64,000 nt of DNA from Caulobacter sp. SLTY (GTDB taxonomy: Bacteria > Pseudomonadota > Alphaproteobacteria > Caulobacterales > Caulobacteraceae), in assembly GCF_009905535.1 (NCBI RefSeq), contig NZ_JAAALA010000011.1, positions 47,865-111,864 on the forward strand, in the 5' to 3' direction. The translations under genes were made by a program, and so were the position numbers. This document shows positions 36,872-44,775 of the stretch, one piece after another; within the stretch, counting starts at the first letter, position 1, and each line of letters opens with the position of its first letter. The notes below the pieces were generated by a model. The model was not told the origin of the DNA, did not search any database, and was given only the letters and a program-made list of their open reading frames with translations.

Positions 36872-37960
36872 ATGAACGCTCCGAACCCCACCAAAGACCT
36901 GTTCGAAAACCCGCTGGGCACCGACGGTTTCGAGTTCGTCGAGTTCACCTCGCCCGATCCCCAGGCGCTGAAGACCATGTGGGAGCTGATGGGCTTCACC
37001 GCCGTGGGCAAGCATCGCTCCAAGAACGTGCTTCACTTCCGCCAGGGCGACATCAACTTCATCCTCAACATGGACCCGCAGGGTCAGGCCGCCGACTTCC
37101 AGGCCGCGCACGGGCCATCGGCCAACGCGATGGCATTCCGTGTGCGCGACGCGGCCAAGGCCTATGAGCTGGCGCTGCAGCGCGGCGCCAAGCCGGCGAC
37201 CCCGGGCAAGATCGGCCCGATGGAGCTGAACATCCCCGCCATCGAGGGGATCGGCGGCACCAACCTCTACCTGGTCGATCGTTATGGCGCGCAAAGCATC
37301 TATGACGTCGATTTCGCCCCGATCGAGGGCGCGGCGGCGGCCGAGGCGGCCAACAGCGTTGGCCTGACCTATCTCGACCATCTGACCCACAACGTGTTCC
37401 GGGGCGGGATGAAGAAGTGGGCCGACTTCTATGAGCAGGTCTTCAACTTCCGCGAAATTCGCTACTTCGACATCGAGGGGAAGGTGACCGGCCTGTTCTC
37501 CAAGGCGATGACCAGCCCGGACGGCAAGATCCGCATCCCGCTGAACGAGAGCCAGGACGACCAGAGTCAGATCGAGGAATTCCTGCGCGACTACAAGGGC
37601 GAGGGCATCCAGCACCTGGCCTTCGGCACCGACGACATCTTCCACACCGTCGAGACCCTGCGCGAGCGCGGCGTGAAGTTCCAGGACACGCCGGACAGCT
37701 ATTACGAGCTGCTCGATAACCGCGTGAAGGGCCACGGGGAGAACACCCAGCGCCTGCAGGCCGACAAGATCCTGCTCGACGGCGCCCCGACCGAAGGCCA
37801 GGGCCTGCTGCTGCAGATCTTCACCGAGAACCTGATCGGGCCGATCTTCTTCGAGATCATCCAGCGCAAGGGCAACGAAGGCTTCGGCGAGGGCAACTTC
37901 AAGGCCCTGTTCGAGAGTATCGAGCTCGACCAGATCCGGCGCGGGGTTGTGCAGGCCTAA
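36872..37960 (+). CDS. hppD: 4-hydroxyphenylpyruvate dioxygenase
   Basis: Fe(II) enzyme turning 4-hydroxyphenylpyruvate into homogentisate in tyrosine degradation. The ligands are in YLDHLTHNVF, IQHLAFGTDDI and the final FEIIQRKGNEGFGEGNFKALFESIE (His, His, Glu). 362 residues, standard. The ATG giving MNAPNPTKD was chosen over a GTG 29 codons up. First gene of an operon with asparaginase-like, hmgA, DUF4272, FAH and MarR genes, preceded by a palindrome. Confidence 0.96.
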   Translation: MNAPNPTKDLFENPLGTDGFEFVEFTSPDPQALKTMWELMGFTAVGKHRSKNVLHFRQGDINFILNMDPQGQAADFQAAHGPSANAMAFRVRDAAKAYELALQRGAKPATPGKIGPMELNIPAIEGIGGTNLYLVDRYGAQSIYDVDFAPIEGAAAAEAANSVGLTYLDHLTHNVFRGGMKKWADFYEQVFNFREIRYFDIEGKVTGLFSKAMTSPDGKIRIPLNESQDDQSQIEEFLRDYKGEGIQHLAFGTDDIFHTVETLRERGVKFQDTPDSYYELLDNRVKGHGENTQRLQADKILLDGAPTEGQGLLLQIFTENLIGPIFFEIIQRKGNEGFGEGNFKALFESIELDQIRRGVVQA

Positions 37961-38002
37961 GCAGTCGTGCCTTCTCCGGTCTCAATGACAAGGGAGGTCG
38001 CC

Positions 38003-39055
38003 GTGATCCGCAGGGCTTTATTGGCATTGGGGTTGCTCGTCGCGCTGGCGGCTCCGGCCGCGGCGCAGGAGCGGCCCAAATGGGCCATAGTCATTCACGG
38101 CGGCGCGGGCGTCATCGAACGCGCCAACATGGACGCCAAGACCGAGGCCGCCTATCGCGCCGGCCTCGCTACGGCTCTCGCCGAGGGGCAGCGGGTCCTG
38201 GAGCGTGGCGGCAGCGCCATGGACGCCGTCGAGGCGACCATCAAGGTCCTGGAAGACGACCCGCTGTTCAACGCCGGGCGCGGGGCGGTGTTCACGGCCG
38301 AGGGGCGCAACGAGCTCGACGCGGCGATCATGGATGGGGCGACGCTGCGGGCCGGCAGCGTGGCCGGGGTGACCCGCACGCGCCACCCAATCAGCCTGGC
38401 CCGGACGGTGATGGAGAAGTCGCCGCACGTCATGCTGATCGGCGACGGGGCCGACCAGTTCGCCAAGCAGGCGGGCCTGGAACAGGTCGATCCGGCCTAT
38501 TTCTTCACCGAGCGGCGGTGGGAGCAGCTGGAGAAGGCGCTGAACGCGGCGCGGCTGCCGATCCCGACCCGGCCGATCAATGCGCCGTCGGCCGCCAAGT
38601 CGCTCACCTGGGGCCCGCAGCCGGACGACCATAGGTTCGGCACGGTGGGCGTGGTGGCCCTCGACGCGAACGGCGACATCGCCGCCGGCACTTCCACCGG
38701 CGGCATGACCGCCAAGCGCTGGAACCGCGTCGGGGACGCGCCGATCATCGGGGCGGGCACCTATGCCGACAACCGGTCCTGCGCCGTCTCGGCGACCGGA
38801 TCGGGCGAGTACTTCATCCGCCTGACCGTGGCCCGGACCATCTGCGCCCTGGTGCAGTACAAGGGCATGAGCCTGCAGGCGGCGGCCGACGAGGTGGTCC
38901 AGAAGCAGCTGGTCGACATCAGGGGCGACGGCGGCATCATCGCCCTGACCGCCGACGGTCAGTTGGTCTGGAGCTTCAACACCCCCGGGATGTACCGCGC
39001 CCAGGCGGCGGCGGGCCGCCCGACGGTCATCAGCATCTACAAGGACGAGCCCTAG
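38003..39055 (+). CDS. isoaspartyl peptidase/L-asparaginase (Ntn hydrolase), secreted
   Basis: Plant-type asparaginase/isoaspartyl peptidase made as a self-cleaving precursor. Signal peptide at the N-terminus (VIRRALLALGLLVALAAPAAA). WAIVIHGGAGVI opens the alpha subunit; the autoprocessing nucleophile is Thr214 in RFGTVGVVALD, and TSTGGMTAKRWNRVGDAPIIGAGTYAD is the beta-subunit signature. GTG start, with AGGGAGG upstream. Inserted between hppD and hmgA; its role in tyrosine use is unclear but it may feed amino acids. Confidence 0.9.
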   Translation: MIRRALLALGLLVALAAPAAAQERPKWAIVIHGGAGVIERANMDAKTEAAYRAGLATALAEGQRVLERGGSAMDAVEATIKVLEDDPLFNAGRGAVFTAEGRNELDAAIMDGATLRAGSVAGVTRTRHPISLARTVMEKSPHVMLIGDGADQFAKQAGLEQVDPAYFFTERRWEQLEKALNAARLPIPTRPINAPSAAKSLTWGPQPDDHRFGTVGVVALDANGDIAAGTSTGGMTAKRWNRVGDAPIIGAGTYADNRSCAVSATGSGEYFIRLTVARTICALVQYKGMSLQAAADEVVQKQLVDIRGDGGIIALTADGQLVWSFNTPGMYRAQAAAGRPTVISIYKDEP

Positions 39056-39065
39056 AAGGCGCACC

Positions 39066-40202
39066 ATGAGCAAGAAGAACTGGATCCCGGTCCGCGGCGC
39101 GCAAGGCGACCACAGCCGCCAGGCCCACGCTGATCTGCCGCAGGGTGCCTACGAGCGGGAGATGTCGAAGGAGGGGTTCTTCGGTCCGGCGGCGTTCCTG
39201 TATCACCCGAGGCCGCCGACCGGCTGGTCGAAATTCGAGGGGCCGCTGCGGCCGCGGGCGTTCGACCTCAACCGGTTGAACCAGCCGCAGGCTTCGCCCT
39301 GGGACGCGCCGGTGGTGCTCCACAACAACGCCACGGAGCTCCGCTTCTGGAAGCCGGAGGGGGCGCTGACCGATCTGGCGCGCAATGCTGACGGCGACCA
39401 GTTGCTGTTTATCCACGCCGGCGCGGGCGACCTGTTCTGCGACTTCGGCCGAATCGGCTACCGGGCCGGCGACTACCTCTACCTGCCGCGTGGGACGATG
39501 TGGCGGCTGGCTCCGTCGGAGACCACGGCGGTGCTGACCATCCAGGCGACCAACACCCACTACACCCTGCCGGACAAGGGGCTGCTCGGCCCCCACGCCA
39601 TTTTCGACCCGGCCATGCTCGACACCCCGGCGATGGACGAGGCCTTCCGCGACCATCAGGCGATGGCCGGCGAGTTCCCGGTGCGGATCAAGAAGCGCGG
39701 CCAGGTGTCGGTGGCGACCTATGAGTACAACCCGCTCGACGCCGTGGGCTGGCACGGCGAGCTGTCGCCGGTGCGGCTCAACGTCAAGGACATCCGGCCG
39801 GTGGTCAGCCACCGCTACCACCTGCCGCCGAGCGTCCACACCACCTTCCTGAGCGACCGCTTCGTGGTCTGCACCTTCACGCCACGGCCGTTCGAGACCG
39901 ATCCAGGGGCCATCAAGATCCCCTTCTTCCACAACAACGACGATTTCGACGAGGTGCTGTTCTACCACGCCGGCGACTTCTTCAGCCGCGATCACATCGA
40001 GAGCGGCATGATGACCTTCCACCCGAGCGGCTTCACCCACGGCCCGCACCCCAAGGCGCTGAAGAACATGCTCAGCCAGCCGAAACCGGCCACCGACGAA
40101 TACGCCGTGATGATCGACACCCGCGATCCACTGGAGGTGGGGGTGGGCGCCGCCTCGGTGGAAAACCCGGCCTATGTCGACAGTTGGAAGGCGCAGGGGT
40201 GA
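39066..40202 (+). CDS. hmgA: homogentisate 1,2-dioxygenase (short cupin form)
   Basis: Opens the homogentisate ring to maleylacetoacetate. 378 residues, shorter than the ~430-445 of canonical HmgA; belongs to the compact bacterial form. Jelly-roll blocks include ELRFWKPEGALTDL, IHAGAGDLFCDFGRIGYRAGDYLYLPRGTMWRL and the C-terminal iron region FHNNDDFDEVLFYHAGD with HPSGFTHGPHP. Iron ligands are probably the His/acid here and the final His. Annotated by family and operon context with hppD and FAH. Confidence 0.88.
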   Translation: MSKKNWIPVRGAQGDHSRQAHADLPQGAYEREMSKEGFFGPAAFLYHPRPPTGWSKFEGPLRPRAFDLNRLNQPQASPWDAPVVLHNNATELRFWKPEGALTDLARNADGDQLLFIHAGAGDLFCDFGRIGYRAGDYLYLPRGTMWRLAPSETTAVLTIQATNTHYTLPDKGLLGPHAIFDPAMLDTPAMDEAFRDHQAMAGEFPVRIKKRGQVSVATYEYNPLDAVGWHGELSPVRLNVKDIRPVVSHRYHLPPSVHTTFLSDRFVVCTFTPRPFETDPGAIKIPFFHNNDDFDEVLFYHAGDFFSRDHIESGMMTFHPSGFTHGPHPKALKNMLSQPKPATDEYAVMIDTRDPLEVGVGAASVENPAYVDSWKAQG

Positions 40203-40921
40203 CGGCGCTCGGCCGACGATCGTTGATGGCGGGCCTTGCCGGCCTGCCGCTGGTCGGGGTGGGCGGCGTTGCGGCTGCCGCGCCGGGTGAGGCCGAAGCG
40301 CGGAAGGCGCGTTCGATCGCGCGGCTGAAGAAGGAGGGGGTGCCCACCATCGACTGGCTGCCCCGGATCGAGGACTCGGTCGAAGCCCGACCGCCGAGCG
40401 CCGATGCCGTCGCCCGGCGCTTCTGCGCCCTGATGTTGATGACCCATCGGGCCCTGGCGAACGACCCGGAAAACACCCGGACATGGCGCGCGGCATTCGC
40501 CGACCGGGCGGCGTTTTCGCCCGAGGAACTGACCTTCATGGACGCGGCCGCGCCGACCGAGCATGCGATCATCCAGGCGAGCTGGCTTTGCGAGGCGGCC
40601 TTGCCGATGGCCTGGGCGCTGGGGCGGTTCAAGACGCTGGAGCGGCCGGACAAGACCATCGAGGTCGACCGTCTCTGGTCGCTGATCAGCGCGGATGACG
40701 GCAAGACCTTTGTGAGTCAGGCCCGGTTGCGGCCCATCGGCGAGATCCTGGACGAGGCTGACCTGATCTATCGCTATCACTGGGCGGTGCGGCAGGCCCG
40801 CATCGACGGCAAGCCGGCTCCCGCCGGCCTGGATGGCGGGGTTGTGATGGAGCGGCACAAGGGCCTGAACTGGCTCGTCGGCTATCATGCCGAATGGGAC
40901 GAGATCACCACCGACACATGA
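40199..40921 (+). CDS. DUF4272-family protein with possible Tat-type signal
   Basis: 240 residues. GTG start overlapping the hmgA TGA. The N-terminus carries an Arg-Arg and hydrophobic stretch (ALGRRSLMAGLAGLPLVGVGGVAAA), resembling a Tat or membrane signal. The rest fits DUF4272: RFCALMLMTHRALAND, AAFSPEELTFMDAAAP, EAALPMAWALGRFKTLERPD. The family has no known function. Position inside the tyrosine operon suggests coupled expression, but no catalytic residues can be named. Confidence 0.75.
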   Translation: MTALGRRSLMAGLAGLPLVGVGGVAAAAPGEAEARKARSIARLKKEGVPTIDWLPRIEDSVEARPPSADAVARRFCALMLMTHRALANDPENTRTWRAAFADRAAFSPEELTFMDAAAPTEHAIIQASWLCEAALPMAWALGRFKTLERPDKTIEVDRLWSLISADDGKTFVSQARLRPIGEILDEADLIYRYHWAVRQARIDGKPAPAGLDGGVVMERHKGLNWLVGYHAEWDEITTDT

Positions 40922-40977
40922 GCCAGCGCATCGACATCGCCCGAACACTCGCCGTCCAGCTGGGAGCGGCGTGGTGA
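40918..40977 (+). CDS. 19-codon ORF chained between DUF4272 and the next gene
   Basis: ATG overlaps the DUF4272 TGA (ATGA), and its TGA overlaps the next gene's GTG (GTGA). The peptide, MSQRIDIARTLAVQLGAAW, has high third-position GC like its neighbours. It may be a coupling peptide, or the 5' part of the next gene separated by a +1 frameshift. Confidence 0.4.
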   Translation: MSQRIDIARTLAVQLGAAW

Positions 40978-41237
40978 CCGATCCCGACCTTCAAGCCTTT
41001 GCCGAGGATGAACTCAGCCGCGCCCTGACGCTCTCCTGGCGAGACCTCTCGAAAATCACCCCCTGGGGCGACACCTTCGAAGGCCTGTCCCCGGCCGGGC
41101 GCGAGGTGCAGGTGGAGCGGAACTACATCTGGGCCGCCGACGAGGGCGGTGACATTCTCTGCGAGGTGGCCGTGTTCGGCGGTCCGTCACGCTACGACCA
41201 AGGGGCGCGGGTCAGTCGCCTCATCAAGAAGCCATAA
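40974..41237 (+). CDS. small protein of unknown function in the tyrosine operon
   Basis: 87 residues, family not recognised. Acidic N-terminal half (DPDLQAFAEDELSRALTLSW), then DLSKITPWGDTFEGLSPAGREVQVERNYIWAADE and a basic end RVSRLIKKP. GTG start overlapping the 19-codon ORF; a GTG one codon earlier is possible, with GGGAG upstream. If the upstream ORF and this are one protein broken by a frameshift, the intact form would be about 107 residues. FAH begins ten bases later. Confidence 0.65.
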   Translation: MTDPDLQAFAEDELSRALTLSWRDLSKITPWGDTFEGLSPAGREVQVERNYIWAADEGGDILCEVAVFGGPSRYDQGARVSRLIKKP

Positions 41238-41247
41238 GGAAACGCCC

Positions 41248-42255
41248 ATGAAGCTCGCCTCCCTCAAGTCCGGCCGTGACGGCAAGCTGGTCGTGGTGTC
41301 CAACGATCTGGCCTGGTGCTTCGACGCCTCCGCCGCCGCGCCGACGCTGCAGGCGGCGCTCGACGACTGGGAGCGGTGCGAGCCGATCCTCAAGGCCCTT
41401 GCCGCCAGCCTGGAGGTCGGCGGGGTGCCGCGCGAGCGTTTCCATGAGCATGACGCCATGAGCCCCCTGCCGCGCGCCTATCAGTGGGCGGACGGATCGG
41501 CCTACGTCAATCACGTGGCCCTGGTGCGCAAGGCGCGGGCGGCGGAGATGCCCGACAGTTTCTGGACCGACCCCTTGATGTACCAGGGCGGTTCGGACGG
41601 GTTCCTGGGGCCGCGCGATGCGATCCCGCTGAAGGACGAGTCCTGGGGCTGTGACCTGGAAGGCGAGATCGCGGTGATCACCGGGGACGTGCCGATGGGC
41701 GTGACGCGGGAAGAGGCGCTCGGCCACATCCGGCTGGTCATGCTGTGCAACGACGTTTCGTTGCGCAACCTGATCCCCGGCGAACTGGGCAAGAGCTTCG
41801 GATTCTTCCAGTCCAAGCCGGCCAGCGCCTTCTCACCGGTAGCGGTGACGCCTGATGCGCTTGGCGAGGCCTGGAAGGACGGCAAGCTGCACGGCCGCCT
41901 GGAGGTCGAGCTGAACGGCCAGTCCTTCGGCGAGGCGGACGCCGGGGTCGACATGACCTTCGACTTCGGGACCCTGATCGCCCACGCCGCCAAGACCCGC
42001 AACCTCGGCGCCGGCACGATCATCGGCTCGGGCACGGTCTCCAACCGCGACGCCGAGGGCGGCCCGGGCAAGCCTGTCGCCGAAGGGGGTCTGGGCTACA
42101 GCTGCATCGCCGAGGTGCGTACGGTGGAGACGCTGCTCAACGGCGAGGCGAAAACGCCCTTCCTGCGCCATGGCGATACGGTGCGGATTGAGATGCGCGA
42201 TGCGCGCCGCCACACCATCTTCGGCGCCATCGAACAGACAGTGGCGCCCGCGTGA
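41248..42255 (+). CDS. fahA: fumarylacetoacetate hydrolase family protein
   Basis: Final step of homogentisate breakdown, splitting fumarylacetoacetate to fumarate and acetoacetate. The metal motif is CDLEGEIAVITGD (Asp, Glu and Glu ligands), followed by VMLCNDVSLRNLIPGE and the FGTLIAHAAKTRNLGAGTIIGSGTVSN block. 335 residues, the shorter bacterial form. ATG with AAGGAAA upstream. Its stop overlaps the MarR GTG. No maleylacetoacetate isomerase gene was found in the operon. Confidence 0.92.
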   Translation: MKLASLKSGRDGKLVVVSNDLAWCFDASAAAPTLQAALDDWERCEPILKALAASLEVGGVPRERFHEHDAMSPLPRAYQWADGSAYVNHVALVRKARAAEMPDSFWTDPLMYQGGSDGFLGPRDAIPLKDESWGCDLEGEIAVITGDVPMGVTREEALGHIRLVMLCNDVSLRNLIPGELGKSFGFFQSKPASAFSPVAVTPDALGEAWKDGKLHGRLEVELNGQSFGEADAGVDMTFDFGTLIAHAAKTRNLGAGTIIGSGTVSNRDAEGGPGKPVAEGGLGYSCIAEVRTVETLLNGEAKTPFLRHGDTVRIEMRDARRHTIFGAIEQTVAPA

Positions 42256-42764
42256 CGAGGAGGCGGCCCGTGGCGGCCCATCTGTCCCTGGCCCCGACCC
42301 CCGGTGAGGCGGCCGACACCGACCTGACCCTCGACGACTACCTGCCGTTCCGGCTGTCGGTAGCTTCGAACGGTGTCTCCCGGCTGATCGCCAGGGCATA
42401 TGAGGACCGCTTTGGCCTGACCATCCCGCAGTGGCGGGTGATGGCGGTGCTGGCCGAGGGTGACATGACCCAGCAGCAGGTCGTCACCCGCACGGTGATG
42501 GACAAGGTCAGCGTCTCCCGCGCCGCCCGCGAGCTGGTTGCCCGCAGCCTGCTCGCCCGCGACGCCAACACCGCCGATGGTCGTAGCCACCTTCTCAGCC
42601 TCACCCCGATGGGCCGGGGCCTGCACGCCGAGATCGCGCCGCTTGCCAAGGCCTACGAGGCGGCCCTGTTGGCCGGGTTGGCGCCCAGTGAGGTGGCCAC
42701 CCTCAAGCGGTTGCTGGTGCGGCTGGAGGGGGCGGCCGCGCGGCTGTCGGGGCAGGGAGGCTAG
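42252..42764 (+). CDS. MarR-family transcriptional regulator
   Basis: 170 residues. Winged helix from about residue 55 to 115: FGLTIPQWRVMAVLAEGDMTQQQVV, MDKVSVSRAARELVARSLLAR, then the wing TADGRSHLLSLTPMG. An N-terminal extension of ~30 residues precedes the first helix. GTG start coupled to fahA. As the last gene of the tyrosine operon, it probably controls hppD via the palindrome upstream; alphaproteobacterial tyrosine operons are known to use MarR-type regulators (HmgS). Binding is inferred, not shown. Confidence 0.88.
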   Translation: MTRRRPVAAHLSLAPTPGEAADTDLTLDDYLPFRLSVASNGVSRLIARAYEDRFGLTIPQWRVMAVLAEGDMTQQQVVTRTVMDKVSVSRAARELVARSLLARDANTADGRSHLLSLTPMGRGLHAEIAPLAKAYEAALLAGLAPSEVATLKRLLVRLEGAAARLSGQGG

Positions 42765-43009
42765 GTCGACGCCTCCACGTCGACTTCGTCCTTGGTCGGC
42801 GGCCTGGTCCGGTCCCGTTCGATAAGGTCGCCCGGCTCGCAGTCCAGCGCTTCACAGATGGCTTCCAGAGTGCCGAAGCGGATGCCCTTGGCCTTGCCGG
42901 TCTTGAGGATCGACAGGTTGGCCAGGGTTATCCCGACCCGCGCCGACAATTCGGTCAGGGTCATTCGGCGGTCGTGCAGGACTTCGTCCAGCTTGATCAC
43001 GATGGCCAT
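42761..43009 (-). CDS. XRE-family helix-turn-helix regulator (YozG-like)
   Basis: 82 residues. HTH: LDEVLHDRRMTLTELSARVGITLANLSILKTGKAKGI, then RFGTLEAICEALDCEPGDLIE, typical of the short YozG-type XRE proteins that accompany DUF2975 membrane proteins. Its ATG overlaps the DUF2975 TGA, so they are translated together. It converges with the MarR gene, overlapping by four bases. It probably binds the palindrome array ahead of the operon. Confidence 0.92.
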   Translation of the reverse strand: MAIVIKLDEVLHDRRMTLTELSARVGITLANLSILKTGKAKGIRFGTLEAICEALDCEPGDLIERDRTRPPTKDEVDVEAST

Positions 43010-43524
43010 CAGATCATCGCCTGCAGGTCGTTGCGCATCCGCGTCCCTTCCTCGAAGACCCGCGCAAGGACGAAAGCCAGCACAACCATCAGCCAGCCGT
43101 TGAAGTCGAGGTCCCAATCGATATGGGCGTCGGCGGACTTGATGACAGCGGCGAAGGCGCCGGCTGCCAGGTTGAAGACCTGCATCACCAGGATGCACCA
43201 GGCGATGGTCTTCAGACGGGCCGCGTTCTCCGGCACGAAGGGATCCCCGGCCCCGACCGTCTCGACGATCGCCAGCAGCCGTGTGAGAAGGACGTAGATC
43301 GCCGCGAAGAACGGAATGGCCAGCAGCAGGATCCCCCGCAAGGCGAGGATCACTAGGCCGTCATCGATCACCCGCTCCCGGTAGTAGTCCATCAGCCCGA
43401 CTTCGAAGATGAAGCTGCCGACGAGGCCGAGCGCGACGCCGATGCCGGCGATCACGTTGAGGACGATGAAGATCTTCAGCATCACCCGGGACAGTCCCAG
43501 GGTGGGCGTCGAGATGGCGGACAT
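43009..43524 (-). CDS. DUF2975 membrane protein
   Basis: 171 residues with four hydrophobic segments: VMLKIFIVLNVIAGIGVALGLVGSF, LVILALRGILLLAIPFFAAIYVLL, IAWCILVMQVFNLAAGAFAAV and LDFNGWLMVVLAFVLARVFEEG. The pattern, with TRLLAIVETVGAGDPFVPENAARLKTIAW between segments two and three, is DUF2975 and the ending ARVFEEGTRMRNDLQ is conserved. Function unknown; the fixed partnership with a small XRE regulator suggests a two-gene regulated unit. Confidence 0.9.
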   Translation of the reverse strand: MSAISTPTLGLSRVMLKIFIVLNVIAGIGVALGLVGSFIFEVGLMDYYRERVIDDGLVILALRGILLLAIPFFAAIYVLLTRLLAIVETVGAGDPFVPENAARLKTIAWCILVMQVFNLAAGAFAAVIKSADAHIDWDLDFNGWLMVVLAFVLARVFEEGTRMRNDLQAMI

Positions 43525-43543
43525 GGAAATCCCTTCAGAATGT

Positions 43544-43602
43544 TATCGCCAGACAATACAAATTATATCGCAAAACGATAGTGAATTTATTGTAAGGCGA
43601 TA
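43544..43602. promoter_or_regulatory. array of TATCGC palindromes upstream of DUF2975-XRE
   Basis: Outer arms TATCGCCAGACAATA (43544-43558) and TATTGTAAGGCGATA (43588-43602) match at 13 of 15 positions; between them is TATCG-CAAAA-CGATA (43566-43580). The stretch is AT-rich compared with the surroundings, as expected for a promoter. Confidence 0.65.
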
Positions 43603-43725
43603 TGTCTCGGTAGCTGTCGACGGTGGGGCCCTGATCGTTGCCGGGTCCCGGACCCTCCGTTTCACGCGTTGACGCCGCGCCCGCCATCGCTAGATTGCGG
43701 CCCCTTCGCGATCCCGCCGACGCGA

Positions 43726-43810
43726 GCCCCTGTGGTGGAATTGGTAGACGCGCCGGACTCAAAATCCGGTTCCGCAAGGAGTGTCGGTTCGAGCCCGACC
43801 GGGGGCACCA
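43726..43810 (+). tRNA. tRNA-Leu (CAA)
   Basis: 85 bases including an encoded CCA. Acceptor GCCCCTG pairs with CGGGGGC (one G-T); anticodon arm CCGGA-CTCAAAA-TCCGG gives anticodon CAA; a long variable arm follows as in leucine tRNAs, and TCGGTTCGAGCCCGA is the T arm. Confidence 0.95.
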
Positions 43811-43834
43811 GGCGGGTCGGGATCGGGGGCCTTC

Positions 43835-44470
43835 ATGAGCTACACCCTCTTTTACGCCCCCGGCACGGCCAGCCTGGCCGTGCACTGGATGCTGATCGAG
43901 CTTGGCGTTCCATTCGAGGCCGAGGCGGTGGACATCAAGGCCGAGCGATCGGCGGCCTACCTGGCGCTCAATCCGTCAGGGCGGGTGCCGACCCTGGTGG
44001 TGGACGGCCGGCCGGTAAGCGAGTCGGCCGCGCTGTTGATGCTGCTGGCCGAGCGGCATCCACAGGGCGGGTTCGCGCCGGCCGTAGGGGCGCCCGAGCG
44101 CGCGGCCTGGATGGAGGCGATGGTCTTCGTGGCCAACACCCTGTCGCCGGCGATGCGGGACTGGTTCTACGCCGAGAAGGACGGGGATCCGGCCGGCGCG
44201 GCCGCCGTGCAGGCGCTGGCCCGGCTACGGATCGAAGGGGCGTTCGAACGACTGGACGGGATGCTGGCCGACGGGCGGCCGTATCTGCTGGGCGAAATGG
44301 TCACCACTGTGGACCTCCTGGCCACCATGCTGATGCGCTGGTCGCGCAACATGGAGCGCCCGGCGACGAGCTGGTCCCGGCTGGGGCCGTATGTGACTCG
44401 GATGCGAGCGCGGCCGGGGTTCGTCGCGGTTTGTCGTCGGGAGGGGCTGACCGAGTGGCTCAACGCCTGA
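43835..44470 (+). CDS. glutathione S-transferase family protein
   Basis: 211 residues. N-terminal thioredoxin fold: MSYTLFYAPGTASLAVHWMLIELGVPFEA, then NPSGRVPTLVVDGRPVSESAALLMLLAE, where the cis-Pro and Glu-Ser glutathione-binding residues sit; helical C-terminal domain after ~85. ATG 24 bases after tRNA-Leu; an in-frame start inside the tRNA is not credible. It lacks the SSCSxR opening of maleylacetoacetate isomerase, so I do not assign it to tyrosine degradation. Confidence 0.88.
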   Translation: MSYTLFYAPGTASLAVHWMLIELGVPFEAEAVDIKAERSAAYLALNPSGRVPTLVVDGRPVSESAALLMLLAERHPQGGFAPAVGAPERAAWMEAMVFVANTLSPAMRDWFYAEKDGDPAGAAAVQALARLRIEGAFERLDGMLADGRPYLLGEMVTTVDLLATMLMRWSRNMERPATSWSRLGPYVTRMRARPGFVAVCRREGLTEWLNA

Positions 44471-44501
44471 GCGCCAACCTGCGCCGCGCTCTTGCGCCCC
44501 G

Positions 44502-44708
44502 TCAGATCGTTCCTGCCATGGCCGACTCAGCCGGACGCCAGCTTCGCTCCTCGTTGTGTCGATGCTCCCGGCGGCGGCGGCGGGCATCGTGCAGGCTGTC
44601 GGCCAGGATGAGGAGTTGGTCGTCGGTGCATAGCGCCGCGGCGGTGGCCATCTGCTCGCGCAGGCGTTCGAATGCGTCCGGATTGAGGAAGGGATGATCC
44701 GCAGACAT
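44502..44708 (-). CDS. small hypothetical protein
   Basis: 68 residues, family unknown. Acidic/polar N-terminal helix (HPFLNPDAFERLREQMATAAAL) then a strongly basic stretch DARRRRREHRHNEERSWR. AGAGG lies seven bases before the ATG. No signal or membrane segment. Could be a small nucleic-acid-binding or regulatory protein; evidence is limited to the ORF and ribosome-binding site. Confidence 0.55.
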   Translation of the reverse strand: MSADHPFLNPDAFERLREQMATAAALCTDDQLLILADSLHDARRRRREHRHNEERSWRPAESAMAGTI

Positions 44709-44775
44709 GGTGTTGCCTCTAATCGACGTAGAAGGAATGAACTCAACGTCAGCGGGTTCCCGAAAAATTCATGGT

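Noticed and set aside
43835..44470. GST as the missing maleylacetoacetate isomerase
   Set aside because: It lacks the SSCSxR N-terminal motif of that enzyme and is separated from the tyrosine operon by tRNA-Leu and the XRE pair.
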